Assembly: GCA_002633005.1 (NCBI GenBank)
Contig: NMRA01000708.1
Location: 124,001-188,000, forward strand
Direction of reading: 5' to 3'
Source: Phoronis australis
Lineage: Eukaryota > Phoronida > Phoronidae
DNA length: 64,000 nt
The translations under genes and the position numbers were made by a program. Below are positions 11,372 through 23,200 of the stretch, piece by piece (the stretch's first letter is position 1; each line of letters begins with the position of its first letter). The notes beneath the pieces are model-generated. The model did no database searches. It was not told the origin of the DNA and worked only from the letters and a program-made list of their open reading frames with translations.

Positions 11372-13553
11372 TACTACTCGTAGTTTGTTTCAAAATGATT
11401 TTCAAGTCTTAAAGATGCTCGAAAAGGTTTGGAAAATATTTTGTGAGTATTTCATGCTGCTTATGAGATGCATTTGGTACAATGTTAAGAAAAAGGGAGC
11501 GGCCTTGAACGACTTTATTTGTTGTTCACTCCACCAGTTTGCTCACCATGACAATGGCAACAGCAGTTTTGAGGTTGAGGTCCTACATGTACCTGAGAAA
11601 ATTAGTTGTCCTGTAAAATACGCTGAAGAGGACGTTCACCACAACAGCCGATGTTGTCGTGATAATAACGAAGTGGTAGTGGGTGTCACGGGCGCAATAG
11701 CTGCATCGTTCGCCCTTCACAGCGATGTGGCACTAAAAGAGCTTCCTCGCATTAGTTCAGTTTTGTTGAATGAAGTGTCTCTCACGTTTGGAGCAGACAA
11801 ACAAAATGGCGACGACATCTCGGCAGCGGAAGTCCACGGACAGGAATGGGCCAAAACCCTAGATGACAAAGATACCAAGGCCCTAGTTCCTGCTAATGAT
11901 AGAGTCCCACATGACATCCTTGCAATGGGTGACCAACGACATGCATTGTCCCAAACATTTAATAGGAAAGACGCTAAACTGGCGCTGCTTGATCTGGTTG
12001 ATGTAATATTGCTACCTCAAGAAGATTACATATCGACTATGGTTGACCAGTCTACTGAAATGATTGTTCCAATTCCCGCGCCACCCGAACTCCCGATAGT
12101 TCCTTTCAGTACTGACACCAAGAAGTTCGAAAACACGTGTAAAGAAGTAGGTGCAATTAAACCGGCCCAAGGCGTAGACGTGGGACAGAGCGAGGTTCAA
12201 CCTGACACAATTAACCTTTCCAATAATACTGACTCTGATGATGAGAATCACTGTGGCACTCCAGGGTGTTATGAGAGTGACAAGGCGTCAATGACTGCCT
12301 ATAGAACAGTCTCTGGAACGGTGGACTCTAACCAAGACAGAGATGTCAAAATGCTTGGTTTTATTGAAAAAGCCCTGTTGAGTGAAATGTGCAAGACCGT
12401 TGGGGTGAACAAAGTTCATAGAGATGTCATCATGGCAGTGGAATCCCAACAACATGAATCAGTCCAAATGGCTCACCGGAGGGATGCCAAACAGGTCCTG
12501 CTCCCTTTACTTGGATCAATAAAACCGCCAAGGGATGACGTTATAAGTTTGCATGACCAAGTCACTGAAATGGGCACTTCTATTCCCATTCGCTCCGAAC
12601 TCCCGATTGGACAGCATATCTCAGAGAATATATACGTACAACACGGGACACTCAAAACAGTCCCAGATCTAGAGGGCAAGCTTTCAACTCCCACTGTAGA
12701 AGAAGCTGAAGGGACACTCAAACCAGTCTTACATCGACAGGACACGCTTTGCACTTCATCTGAAGAAGATGATGACTCGACGTTCAAATCAGTCCTTGAT
12801 CTAGAAGATACTCTTTCTACTTCATCCGTAGAAGAATATGGCGGGACAATGAAGCCAGTCCTATATCTAGAGGACACGCGTTCCACTTCCTCTTTAGGAG
12901 AATATTACGGGACAATCAAGACAGTCCTGTATCTAGATGGCACGCTTTCAATTTTATCTGTCGGTGAATACGACGGGACACTCAATCCAGCCTTATATCT
13001 CGAGGAAACGCTTTCCACTTCATCTGTAGGAGAATATGACGGGACAATCAACCCAGTCCTTGATCTAGAGGACACGTTTTCTGTTTCATCTGCAGAAGAT
13101 GACGGGACACTCAAACCACTCCTAGATATAGATGACACACTTTCCATTTCATCTGTAGAAGAAGATGGCGGGACACTAAAACCAGTCTCATATCTTGAGG
13201 ACACGTCATCCACTTCCTCTATGGAAGATGAAGACGATGAACTATTAATGAGAGACGAATGTTACAACCAATGCGTAATGTCAGTTGTTGAACAAGTCGT
13301 CAACGAATTTTTCATGTTTGACGAGTCTAGCGAAGAGGACAGCGGTTCTGGGTACACTGGCGTTACAAACATGATAGAGCCGCCAAGTAACAATGCCTTG
13401 GACATGATGATGGATAGCCAAGTGGAAACCAAGCAATTTTCTTGGCAAAGAATTAAGCTGATGCGCTTCAAAAGAAAAAAATCAAGAAATAGTGGCTTTT
13501 TACAAGTTTGCGCGAGACTTATCTGTTGTGGAGTTCCGAAAACAGAAGACTGA
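11364..13553 (+). CDS. Unrecognised 729-aa protein with nine 22-residue acidic Ser/Thr repeats
   Basis: I do not recognise this protein. The uninterrupted frame runs from the ATG at 11364 to a TGA; no splice junction is needed. Residues about 18-55 are hydrophobic and Cys-rich and could include one membrane-associated helix. Residues 180-246 and 350-416 are diverged copies of one another (shared RxDAK, ISxxxDQxTEM, ELPI), and residues about 122-179 may be a third. Residues 428-624 are nine tandem repeats of 22 residues (one of 21) built on G-T-L-K-P-V-L-Y-L-E-D-T-L-S-T-S-S-V-E-E. The tail is basic (RFKRKKSR) and ends with Cys residues (ICCG), a possible lipidation or metal site. The acidic Ser/Thr-rich repeats could be casein-kinase-2 targets, which is inference. 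A frame this long alongside a 66-bp repeat that has stayed in frame argues for a real gene. A first exon upstream cannot be excluded. Confidence 0.7.
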   Translation: MTYTTRSLFQNDFQVLKMLEKVWKIFCEYFMLLMRCIWYNVKKKGAALNDFICCSLHQFAHHDNGNSSFEVEVLHVPEKISCPVKYAEEDVHHNSRCCRDNNEVVVGVTGAIAASFALHSDVALKELPRISSVLLNEVSLTFGADKQNGDDISAAEVHGQEWAKTLDDKDTKALVPANDRVPHDILAMGDQRHALSQTFNRKDAKLALLDLVDVILLPQEDYISTMVDQSTEMIVPIPAPPELPIVPFSTDTKKFENTCKEVGAIKPAQGVDVGQSEVQPDTINLSNNTDSDDENHCGTPGCYESDKASMTAYRTVSGTVDSNQDRDVKMLGFIEKALLSEMCKTVGVNKVHRDVIMAVESQQHESVQMAHRRDAKQVLLPLLGSIKPPRDDVISLHDQVTEMGTSIPIRSELPIGQHISENIYVQHGTLKTVPDLEGKLSTPTVEEAEGTLKPVLHRQDTLCTSSEEDDDSTFKSVLDLEDTLSTSSVEEYGGTMKPVLYLEDTRSTSSLGEYYGTIKTVLYLDGTLSILSVGEYDGTLNPALYLEETLSTSSVGEYDGTINPVLDLEDTFSVSSAEDDGTLKPLLDIDDTLSISSVEEDGGTLKPVSYLEDTSSTSSMEDEDDELLMRDECYNQCVMSVVEQVVNEFFMFDESSEEDSGSGYTGVTNMIEPPSNNALDMMMDSQVETKQFSWQRIKLMRFKRKKSRNSGFLQVCARLICCGVPKTED
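12642..13232 (+). repeat. Nine-unit 66-bp coding minisatellite
   Basis: Tandem units of 66 bp (one of 63 bp) are spaced so that the frame is kept in all nine. Each starts with GGGACACTCAA-like sequence and contains CTAGAGGACACGCTTTC and TCATCTGTAGAAGAA-like segments. Unit 1 is the most diverged, units 3-6 and 8 the closest to each other. The antisense frames are also open over the array, giving shadow frames at 12473-12886 and 12905-13213, simply because the unit length is a multiple of three. Confidence 0.85.
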
Positions 13554-14905
13554 TTACTTCAACAGCCTGGACTTTTAAAAAGTCTTGTATATTTTGAGAC
13601 TTAGTTGTTTCAATCATACAACCAGCCATCGGAGTAGATGCACAGTACTGGAGTATTTATCGAATATATTCATTATCATAATACGTTCGCTTTGTTGATT
13701 CAAAACAATATCGCTCATAAGCACATTGTCAAAACTTATTGCTCCCAGAGTCCTCGTTCAAGTTTTGTCTAAGGCCGGGTTCCATGGCTTTATCGTGGGT
13801 CTTGGTACGTGGGAGGCTAATCTGAATCCATAACTCTCGAAACACACACTAAGCCTTCAGCCAACAGTCGGTGGGGCTTCAAGGAACTCTAAAATGTGTG
13901 CAGGACCTTATAGACGAGTCAGCGTATTTTGCCCTATACCTGCAAAACCTTAGATTTGAAATAAGTCACGTATATGTTTTTTGAAAGTAGATATCCCGTA
14001 GAACTTGCAGTTTTTACCCATCCTCCGTGAATATGCCATGTGATCATGTCTTTAGGTGATATAGCAAAAACAAAAGTAGATTGATATCAATTAAATAACG
14101 GTATCCGTAATAACATGACCAAATGTCAAATAAATGTTCAGAATAGAATCTACAAAACGCTGATACAGTTATCTAAATTCAATTTCGCTTCATGTAACTT
14201 TTATTTTTTCACGAAAATCATAATAGAAATCCTATATTATTTGATAGGGCTTCTTGTGCAATTTAAAAAAACCCGACTCTGGCTAAGCGTTGTGGAGAAG
14301 AGTGAATAAAGTAAAGTTTCATTTGAATCTTATAATCAACATTGATTAGGTGTGATGTTCTGAGTATAGCCAAACTTGTGTGGTTTTCAGTCCACTCAGG
14401 AAGTGATCAAATGACGGAGCCGCCAAAACAAAATCGTCCGACGACCGACGAGGGACGGTTACGTCAATGACCGCATTTCAGAGGGCAGCCGGCGGCATCC
14501 TTTCCTCACCCAGAACTGTCTCGGTAGTCACCAGCTTCAAAGACGGAACCGAATCACCCCCGAGTACCTGGCTGCCTTGAATGAAGTACCGGCCGTAAAA
14601 CTACCTAGTACCGACCCTGAGTATAGCCAACGCGGCCCCCGGCCGGGGAGGTCACCCACCCCTGACATTAACTGAATATGAGCATCGGCGCAAATCGAAC
14701 ATTGTACGTAGAACTTGAAAATCCCCTATATGAGGGTGTCATCCTAATTCCGACCCCTTCATCATTGCGGGGGAACCGGCGTTGCATAATGCCAGGACGT
14801 CACGTGGGGTAATGGTTTGAAAATTCTTTACATTGAACAATTAAGGCTCAATGACACTGAGCGGTAAGTTTCCCGTTCCGAAAAGTGACTTTCGAAGGGG
14901 TTTCT
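13554..14905. other. Intergenic, no gene recognised
   Basis: This is the 3' flank of the repeat protein. An AATAAA lies at 14305-14310, about 750 bp past the stop codon; it is the first clear candidate polyadenylation signal but is far away. The block 13897-14050 (GACCTTATAGACGAGTC..., then CCTGCAAAACCTTAGATTTG) resembles 20756-20900 in an AGGF1 intron and, inverted, 11100-11230. It is a low-copy dispersed repeat. Confidence 0.35.
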
Positions 14906-14910
14906 GAGCG

Positions 14911-15378
14911 GGGATAACATCTAACTTCTTTGTTAACTGTCAAGCACAGTCTTTTCAGTGTCCGTTATGACAAAATGATCATGATGAGGCACGCATCAGG
15001 TTCGAGACCACCGTGTGTGAACACCGCTTCGGTCAGTTGCGGGCCCGGAGTGGGCGATTTTGGCGATTCCGGCAAAAACTAAACATGATCACCATTTGAC
15101 GAGGATTTCAGAAATGCTATTGGTTTATGTTCAAATATGTTATAACTTAACTTTTATTTTTAACAGCACAGCCCAGACATGCCCTGGCTATAGCCCGGCT
15201 ATATCTATGAGGATTAGAGCCTCAATCATTGAACAAAAGCCACTGAGCTGGCCCTCCAAAAATGCCAGAATGGAATTAATCAGTCGTTTAAGATATTGGC
15301 TACAGGGGTAAATTTCCCAACTTTTTATTGGGCTATAGAATTATCGAACAAGTTGGGAGCACCGGGAAAAGCCGTGAA
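14911..15378 (+). repeat. Dispersed repeat A, copy 1 (about 470 bp)
   Basis: Collinear with 33874-34370. Shared landmarks in order are GATAACATCT, TTTGTTAACT, GGGCGATTTTGG, TTCAAATATGTTATAACTTA (CTCAAATATG in the other copy), CAGCCCAG, TGGCCCTCCA/GGCCCTCCA, CCAGAATG, TTCCCAACTT, GGGCTATAGAAT and AACAAGTTGGGAGCA. There is no coding capacity and the class is unknown. The shared 3' part forms a hairpin that is perfect in the second copy. Confidence 0.7.
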
Positions 15379-15862
15379 AAAAAAACTATCCGGGGTCATT
15401 TTTAATATAGTGATCATAACATCATGATTTTATATACATGTAAAATGACCTGCGGGTCACCTGACGGTGTTACACTGGGCGGGTGCCTAGCTCGCCCTAG
15501 GCGTAGCCGGTGGGTTCGTTCCTTTAGCTGGGGTCATTTTCCGAAATAAGCACCCGAAACTTAGAACAGTGAAAACGATAGGGGTCATTTAAGGGCACAC
15601 TGGTGACCTTGACGGTCCATCACTTTAACAAAGCGGCTCCTATTGGTAAAAGAATAAGCCTACTTCCGGCGTCCATGTACATGTGAACCGAGGAAGACTG
15701 GAAGTGTTTTTGTCGGCGGCAAATAAAGAGCCCAAGTCAAGCAGACATCGACAGCCTCCTAAGGTGTCCCTCTATGCATAAAAGGTACTTATAGCAACAT
15801 GACTTTGATGGTTGAATCCACAAGCAACCGAATTTCCCATTGACTCATAACCAGACTTTGCA
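15379..15862. other. Spacer, no gene recognised
   Basis: Guanine-rich spacer with several GGGGTCATTT phrases (15392, 15532, 15580), suggesting a short degenerate repeat. No coding sequence or RNA gene is evident. Confidence 0.3.
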
Positions 15863-17430
15863 CACAGGCGTCCTCAGGTTCTGATCGATCGTCCCCAAAA
15901 CACTGTATAATACTGCAAGGTATGACACTCCGGACTAGAAATTCTACGGGCGCTTCACTTCAGCCGTCCGTAGCAAACTCAAAACTCAATAAATTTACAC
16001 AAAACAGAGGTTCAACAAACCATTGAGGAATTGTTCTTTCTCCCAATACCATTTACGGTGCTGCCCCTACGCCACGGTGTCCTGCTCCACCGAGTTCATA
16101 AGAAATTCTTGGTCAAAGCACAAAAATGTTCCCAAAAAGTCCACGCATCGAGCCTCCTTGGACGGTTCGAGGTCAAGGACACTACAGAATTATCCGATGA
16201 GTTATGGATATACGGCAATTGCCGATTCATCACGGAAGGTTTAATATCTTTAATATCTCCAAATGCAATAATATTCATATCCACAGAAAACGTTCCCCCA
16301 TAATATACAATTACAGCCTACACAATGCTTCACTCAAATGCATTAATGAAGCCCCATACCTCGGGGTCACTTTCACCCATAATTTATCATGGAACACTCG
16401 TATCTAGACGCAATCAGCTCAAAGGCAAAAAACTCTTGGCTTCATTAAACGAAATCTCAGATACGCTCCTCGAAAAACAAAAGCCCTTGCCTACACTTCA
16501 CTTGTTGGACCAAAACTAGAATACTCCTCCTCTGTCTGGGACTCATCCACTCGTAAAACATTGAAAAAATAGAAATGATAGAGCAGCCAGGTTTGTTTTA
16601 AATGACCACTCAAGGTACTCATCCGTTTCATCCATGCTCAAAACTCTCAATTGGCCCACCCTCCAGGAAAGACGAGCTCAGAACAAACTATCCCTTCTGT
16701 ACAAGACCGTACATAACCTGGTTGCTATTCCTGACTCATACCTTCCACTCCTACAGACCTCCTGATCACCAAACTCCCACTCCCATACCTTTGAGAGATT
16801 ATACATCCGCACTGCATACTACCCAAACTCTTTCTTTCCATCTACCATTCTACTCTGGAATAGACTTCCATCTCATCAGAAACAATAGAAATATTCACAA
16901 GTCACATCAATCTTACACAGTAATCATTAAGACCTGTTTTATCTTGGCACTAACCAGCACTTCGTCTTATCGTTATTTTTCACAGTTCCATGCACCTTGG
17001 TTTTATACTAACAATGCGCCAACAAGTAAGGATGGATACCACGATCGTTTGTTGTATATAGGAAGAAGAAGAAGAAGAGGAAGGTTACGAATGGTCTAGA
17101 GTTATCAATGTCGTCACACTCCGTGACAAATCGGCAATTGCCATACTGTCCTTGACCTCGAACTGTCCACAGAGGCTTGAACATTTTTGTGCTTTGACTG
17201 CGAATTTGTTGCAATCTCGCTGGAGCAGGACACCGTGAATGGTATTGGGAGAAAGAACAATTGCTAATGGTTTGTTGAAACCTTGTTTTGTGTTACAAAT
17301 TTATTGGGTTTTGTGTTTGATGTAGAAGGCTGAAGTGAAGCACCTGTGGAATTTCTGGTCGGGAGTGTCATACCTTGTAGTATTATACATATAGTGTATT
17401 GGGGACGATCAGAAGCTGTGGACGCCTGTG
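15863..17430. mobile_element. Fold-back DNA element (long inverted repeats) interrupted by a LINE
   Basis: The left arm (15863 to about 16245) and right arm (about 17098 to 17430) are inverted copies, roughly 80% similar by eye. They share CACAGGCGTCC at the outer ends, GATCGTCCCCAA, TTGTTCTTTCTCCCAATACC, GCACAAAAATGTTC and CGGCAATTGCCGATT. The outer ends match those of the 127-bp palindromic element at 34624-34750, so this is one non-autonomous transposon family. No convincing target duplication is visible. The interior is occupied by a truncated LINE (about 16246-17085), so the original element was probably a long palindrome that received an insertion. Confidence 0.65.
16246..17085 (+). pseudogene. 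5'-truncated non-LTR retrotransposon (RT C-terminus, CR1/jockey-like)
   Basis: Translating across several frames gives the C-terminal part of a non-LTR reverse transcriptase polyprotein. The segments are YLGVTFTHNLSWNT (about 16348-16400), then KANKTLGFIKRNLR, then LVGPKLEYSSSVWD, then STILLWNRLPSH (about 16840-16875). These are typical of CR1/jockey-group elements downstream of the catalytic domain. The frame changes repeatedly and contains stops, so it is dead. The 3' end is marked by the GAA-type repeat at 17061-17080, a usual tail for such elements. Only the last ~0.8 kb is present, a normal 5' truncation. Confidence 0.7.
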
Positions 17431-19280
17431 GTAGAAACGTCATGGCTTGGGCCAAGGCTCCCTGAGCAACATGTAGCCATCCAGGCGATGTAACTGTCTA
17501 AAGGCTTCCAGCCATATAGCCGGGCATAGGAATAGGCATAGGAATGCAGATTTAATGTTAGACACAAACTTTGCCGAACATAGGCTCCCAACGTCTACTG
17601 TCCCAAATCCAAGTTAAATCTGCGTGCAACTCCATCAGACTGGTATTACATAAACCTCCGAAGCCTTTTCTACCCCTGATTCCATTAAATTGTCTTTGTG
17701 AGTGGTGAATTGGCGACGGAATTTCCAAAACAAGCAGAACACTGAATTCAAGGAGACGAAGTAAATAGTTAACTTGGTGGGTTTCAGTTTTGCTTTAACT
17801 TGTACGCCTGTTGAAGATAAATTTTGAGTTTGAGCAAGCAACCCCTCTGTCAAGAAATTTGTCTGCCGTTTGAATGACTGAGGTTATTAAAATTAGCGTT
17901 CCACTTATTTGTAATTTGCTTCTTCTCATTTTATCACTTAAGTAACCTAGACTTTAACTGCAAGAACAGGCCTACCTTGTATCTGATCTTGACATTATGT
18001 GCTACTCCTGGTTGAAGCAGAATGAAGACTTGGCTTTTTGCAGAAATTTAAAATGTCTGACCATACGTTTAGTCACAGGAAACATGAAATCACCCATCAG
18101 CAACTGCCCGATTTTGTAGTCTGCCTAAGTTAGTAGCCAGAAACCTGTTCTTCTTCAGTTATCAACAACGTTATTTTACAAAACCAGAGTTCAGATAGTT
18201 TCTCACTGACACTACATTATGTGGAGGGCACTCAAATAATATTTGTGGGCATGCGAAAACAGAGTTTCAGAATTGCTTCGATTGTGTACGAAGGTCGTCT
18301 ACCACGAATGTCACAAAATAGCCTCCTTGAATTTGTGATTTTGGTGTTTTTTGACATTTTTGTCATCAAATCACCACTTGAAGGCAATTTGATTTGATCA
18401 AGTGAAAGAAGGTATTCAAAGATTTGTTCGATGTTGGTTCCAGATAGTTCCATGCACATTTGACTAGAAAATTCTGCGCATACTGATTTTTAGTGTCCAA
18501 CCTTTTTGTTTTTTATGTAGTGAGTGGTGTCAGTGGCGATCCAGAAACAGATAAACACAGCGCTTATGGTTTAATCAGTGTGAGGCATAATTTGTTGAAA
18601 AGCTTCTTCTGTTAGCCATTTTGGCCCCTTTTCAGCATGGCAGAATCCAGTCAATATCCAAACTTTTGATTTGTTTAGATATTGAATAATTTGCTATGTT
18701 GCCTAGGCTAACATCTTCTGCAGTTATTTTGATTACAGAGTGCGAGCTTTACTTTTTTATCTTCTTTACAGGAGATGAGAGTTAGAAACACAGAAATTTC
18801 GTAATGAGTTCCTGTTTTAGGATGAACTCTACCATTTCTCAATGATTAAGCACAACTTCATCTAAGTGATTCTGGAAGTGACTCAAGATATTCCCAGTCC
18901 TATGAAAGTAATTTCTCACTTAACTTAATTTCTTTTCCGCTGTCGACATTTGAAAATTGGAATTTTTAAAATGGCCACTCGTAACGCTCTTTAAAATGCA
19001 TGAAATTCATAGACAAAAACATGCATAAATTTCTCAGACACTGTCCAATTTTGATGATTCTCTTTTAATTTGTACAATTACTAAATAACCCCTTGCATAT
19101 GAGATTCAGTTGGCAATTGGTATTTGGACAAAAAGGTTTATGTTGTCCCGTAACACAGTCGACTCGCGAATATGGAACTTGATTGTGATTTACCCGAAGC
19201 CGTTTTAAATTTACTTGCATTGCTTCATCCAAAGGGAATGTTAAAATAACGGTCATCCTTTTCATCTGTGCTATATGCGA
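17431..19280. other. Intergenic, no gene recognised
   Basis: Thymine-rich sequence upstream of AGGF1 without a supportable coding region. The short open frames on both strands (up to 75 aa) have no recognisable domains. Confidence 0.35.
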
Positions 19281-19291
19281 TGCAGACGTTG

Positions 19292-19300
19292 AGAGCCAAT
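19292..19300 (+). promoter_or_regulatory. CCAAT-box-like motif upstream of AGGF1
   Basis: AGCCAATCA is a strong match to the NF-Y CCAAT-box consensus. It lies in a locally GC-richer patch about 970 bp upstream of the predicted AGGF1 start codon. Because the first AGGF1 coding exon is preceded by acceptor-like sequences, an untranslated first exon is likely, and this patch is one place its promoter could be. No TATA box is evident. Weak inference only. Confidence 0.2.
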
Positions 19301-20263
19301 CAACGCTCTGCGTGGCTCTTGTTTATAGTATGTATACAGTTAATGATTACAGAAATGTGTATGAAAAAAGAATAATTGAAGTATAGTTATAAGGTGGTGT
19401 TCAAACAAATTATGAAAGTCTTTGGAATGTGGTAAGATTGATGTTTTTGCACTTTCTTTATGTAGTTGTATATCAAAATTTATTTATTTGGCAAAGTCTT
19501 TTAAGTCTGAAAGCTTGAATGATGTCTTTTTGCTAACTATTAGCAATTGCTAATGTGCTCTATAATTTTCAAAGACATTCATTCACAGTTCCAGGATACC
19601 CTTCTAATTTGCTTTGGGTCAAAAGTGGTCTGATATTCTGTCACAAGTTGTTAGTGAAATTCTCAATTTGCGTTAGTCTCATTTACAAAATAAACATTTC
19701 ATGCTCAGGTTTTCATTCAGCTGCACAGAAAGATCTGATTATGTTACAAATTTTCTTTGATATTTTCAAGAGCTCTTTTGCTGAAAAGGGGCCGTTTTTA
19801 AGGCTCTAAACTCAGAAGCGTTCACCAATTTTCAAAAATTAAAAAAAAATAATGCAAATCATTTGAAAGTGTTTTCTTGTGTTTCTGATAAAAGTATTCT
19901 CACCCTATTTATGGGACCATGGTAACTTCTTCCAACACAGGTGATGGACTGTCTGAAAGCTTGGTTGAACATTCCGAGCAAATCTGTCAGGGGCAAAATC
20001 TATAGGGGGCAAAATCTGTAAAATTGATATGGTGTTCATGTCATGGATTTGTTTGTAGTTGTTTTCTGTAAATTGACTACAAACTGTAATTCTGTTTGTG
20101 TTGCATGTTGTGTTACCTGAGCAAACGCAATTTTATGTCGAGGAATGTCGCGCACTAGTGAAAAGTTTCACTAAATAATACCGTAATGTAATGTAATTTT
20201 GCTGTTTCAGTGACCCTCTCAATAAAACGCATCACCATCATCACCTTGTATTTGTTTATAGAC

Positions 20264-23200
20264 ATGAATGACAGCGAAGAGATCAAACTTCTGCAAGAGA
20301 AAATATCACAGTTAGAAGATGAACTGAAAGACACTAAAGCTGAATTGTGCAGAACGAAGCGGAAACTGTCTCAAATAGAGGAAAAATATGAAAAGTCGGA
20401 CGCATACAATGAAGACTTGAGAAATGAAATTAAAAAGCTTAGCAGTCGACTGCATGAATATAGACAAGCAGAGCTCAGCAGAGACGATAAAATTACACAA
20501 ACTTATGAACCAGAATTTTCCGTCGATCGCGATTCACAAAGCTCAGCGGATGTTTTGTTGTCAAGTGCTGTAGTGCCACCTGTTGGTGAGACTGATGTTG
20601 AGCCGTCAGAGACTCGGACTCTTGCAGAGAGTCTGAAGGCAGCTGCAGAAACAGCGACGCATCAGTCGGGCTTTGTTTATGATGAAAACTATGGAATGTA
20701 TTATGATTATAACACAGGCTACTACTATGATCCAGTAAGTGTTATCTTGGGTTAAAGGTTATGTGCGACCTTATCGACAAGTCCGCATATTTGCTCATAT
20801 TCCTACCAAACCATTGATTTGAACTGAGTAAAAGTAAATATTTTCTGAAAGTACAAAGCCTACAGAATAATTATACCAGTTTGCCATTACATAACCAAAT
20901 CTTTTTAGTAAAGTTTAGCTAAGAAAGAAAAGCACATCCACTGTAAAACAACACTATCGATGACACCGCCAAATTTTGTTTCAATTTAAGTAATTCAATA
21001 TGAAAGCTCAGAATTATTCTTAAGTTTTTTTAAATTATTGGTTTGTTTTTGCTTTTCTTCAACTTTTGGGTTTATATAAAAATCAAAGAAGTCTAATTTT
21101 TGGTAGCATGCAAAAGTGGAACATAGCAATTCTCAACAGCATTTTAGAGAACTGCATAAGGCGTATTATAGTACATGAAAGTTCAAGGAGGCAGTGTGGC
21201 CTGGTGCGATAGGTGCCCGCTTTCTTTACTCAAGGCCGGGGGTTCGAGTCCAACTGGGTCACACTGCTAGACCCTTGAGTCGCGTTTCTAGCTCCTCAGC
21301 TTGGTTTTCACTACATATTAATAAAGCATAAAAATGGCTCCAGGTGATTAGTGCACTGGGCCCACCTGAGCGGACTGCACACATGTTGTACCAGACTGCC
21401 TGCTGTTATTTTTTATAGGAAAGTTTCACATGACTCTGATGGTCCATTTCTGAGATAGGAATCTCCAAGGTTTGCCAGATTTAGACATTTTTCGAGGGCG
21501 GTCCTTTCAAACCTTAAAGGGACATTGACGGAATTATAGACATCCTGCTCAACGTTTTGTGACATGGATTATTTATTCAGGAAAATGCTGCTTATATCTC
21601 TTTGTGCATAGATGCTGTATATTGCTTTTGATGTGCTTCGATGCACTGTAAAAGGCATTACACTGATGTGCCAATGAAGTGGGTCATGGGTGCATTCAAT
21701 GAGGAACCCTGTAACATAGTTATTTATTCTTCCTTAAAATACAGCAAGACTTATTTTTGGACTACTTTTGCCTTGACCTCTGATGATACATGTACCAACT
21801 GAAGCAAATTGAAATGAAAAAGTGGCTTTGGATGCAAATTCTTCTCGATGCTGGCTGTGATTTAAATTTCAATTGCATGCCAGGCTCGTAAATGAAAATT
21901 GATTCATAACCTTAGTTTGTGAATTTCAGAAAAAGTGCCTTTACTACGACTCAAATTCTGGGATATATTACCGTTTCAACCAGAGCACCAATGAGTATGA
22001 ATACCACTCGCAGATTGACCTGTCGCAGTACAATTTCTATGACAACGCTAGTGATAATCAGCCAATGGAAACGGAGAGAGCTCATAAGGAACTCAAGAGG
22101 AAGAAAAAAGATAAGCATAGAGATGTAAGTTTTAAAGGCAGACTAGACCAGTCTGTTGATTGGAGTTGATGTAAAAAGTTTTTCACAACTTAAACTTCAT
22201 GTACATTCAGGGCTTGCTGCGAGGCATAACGTCGACTCGCCAAGTGGGACCTGGCGTGTGAAATAGCAACTTTTTGATTAAAGCCACATGGCATTACAAT
22301 ATCTGGTCTTGACCTGTTTCCTACTTAGATAAGAAGTGGTTTTTGGTCTTGTGAATAACTGACAATGTGGTTATTTCTTGAGCAGTGATGAACTTTCAGT
22401 TCCACCCAAGCTCATAAATCATTTGTAATTCGACTGAGGGACAAGTTCAGGCAAGTTTTATTAGTGTTTAGGTCTGAACCAAAAGTGAGTTTTCATGAAA
22501 AATGTCAAGTTCATAGCAGCTTTAAAAATATACTATTTTATGGTTGTTTTGTTGTATCACTTTTTACACTGCATAGTTTGGAAATAAACTACCTTTCTTT
22601 TTTGAATTAGGAGGAAAGTTTGGCGGATATTACGGACGCGCTGTCAAATTTAAACATACAACAGTTGCGACAGAATGCAATAGGTACGTAAACTTGACAA
22701 GTCATCTTATTTCCAGAAGAAACTCAAGAAATGTATTCGGAAGGAATCTCTTCTAAGTGCAAGTGACCATTTGGTTCCAAAAGAAGTTCCGAAAAACCTC
22801 AAGCCAATGAGTGACGGAACGGACAAATTTGTCGAAGAATTTGACTCGGATAGCGAACCGGAAGAAGTTGATACAACAGCTGCTGAAAACATTGAGGTAG
22901 TGACAGATGGTCTCCAAGGAAATGGTTCCCGTGGCAACAGTCCAGAGGAGAGTGACATGGAGGAGGGAGAGTTGTCTGACTCATCGTCGTCTAGTAGCGA
23001 AGTGACATCTGAAGGGGACTACGAGAGTGAAGGTTAACGACGCTAGATCTTACCTGTTCAGCCAGCTTGGCACTGACTTGATTACACAATAGATGGCGCT
23101 TATAGTCACACTACTCTTAAGACAGGTTTTACAAATAAATTAATTGTCAGGGACCTGCAGTATTCCAAGATGGGAGTGGGTGACATTTGATACCCTTACT

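Noticed and set aside
12473-13213. Antisense frames of 137 and 102 aa over the repeat array
   Set aside because: They exist because the 66-bp unit is a multiple of three, so any open antisense frame is repeated. They are Ser-rich shadows without independent evidence.
21193-21265. Functional tRNA gene in AGGF1 intron 1
   Set aside because: The tRNA-like part continues into a longer non-tRNA body, typical of a SINE; cloverleaf not convincing by eye.
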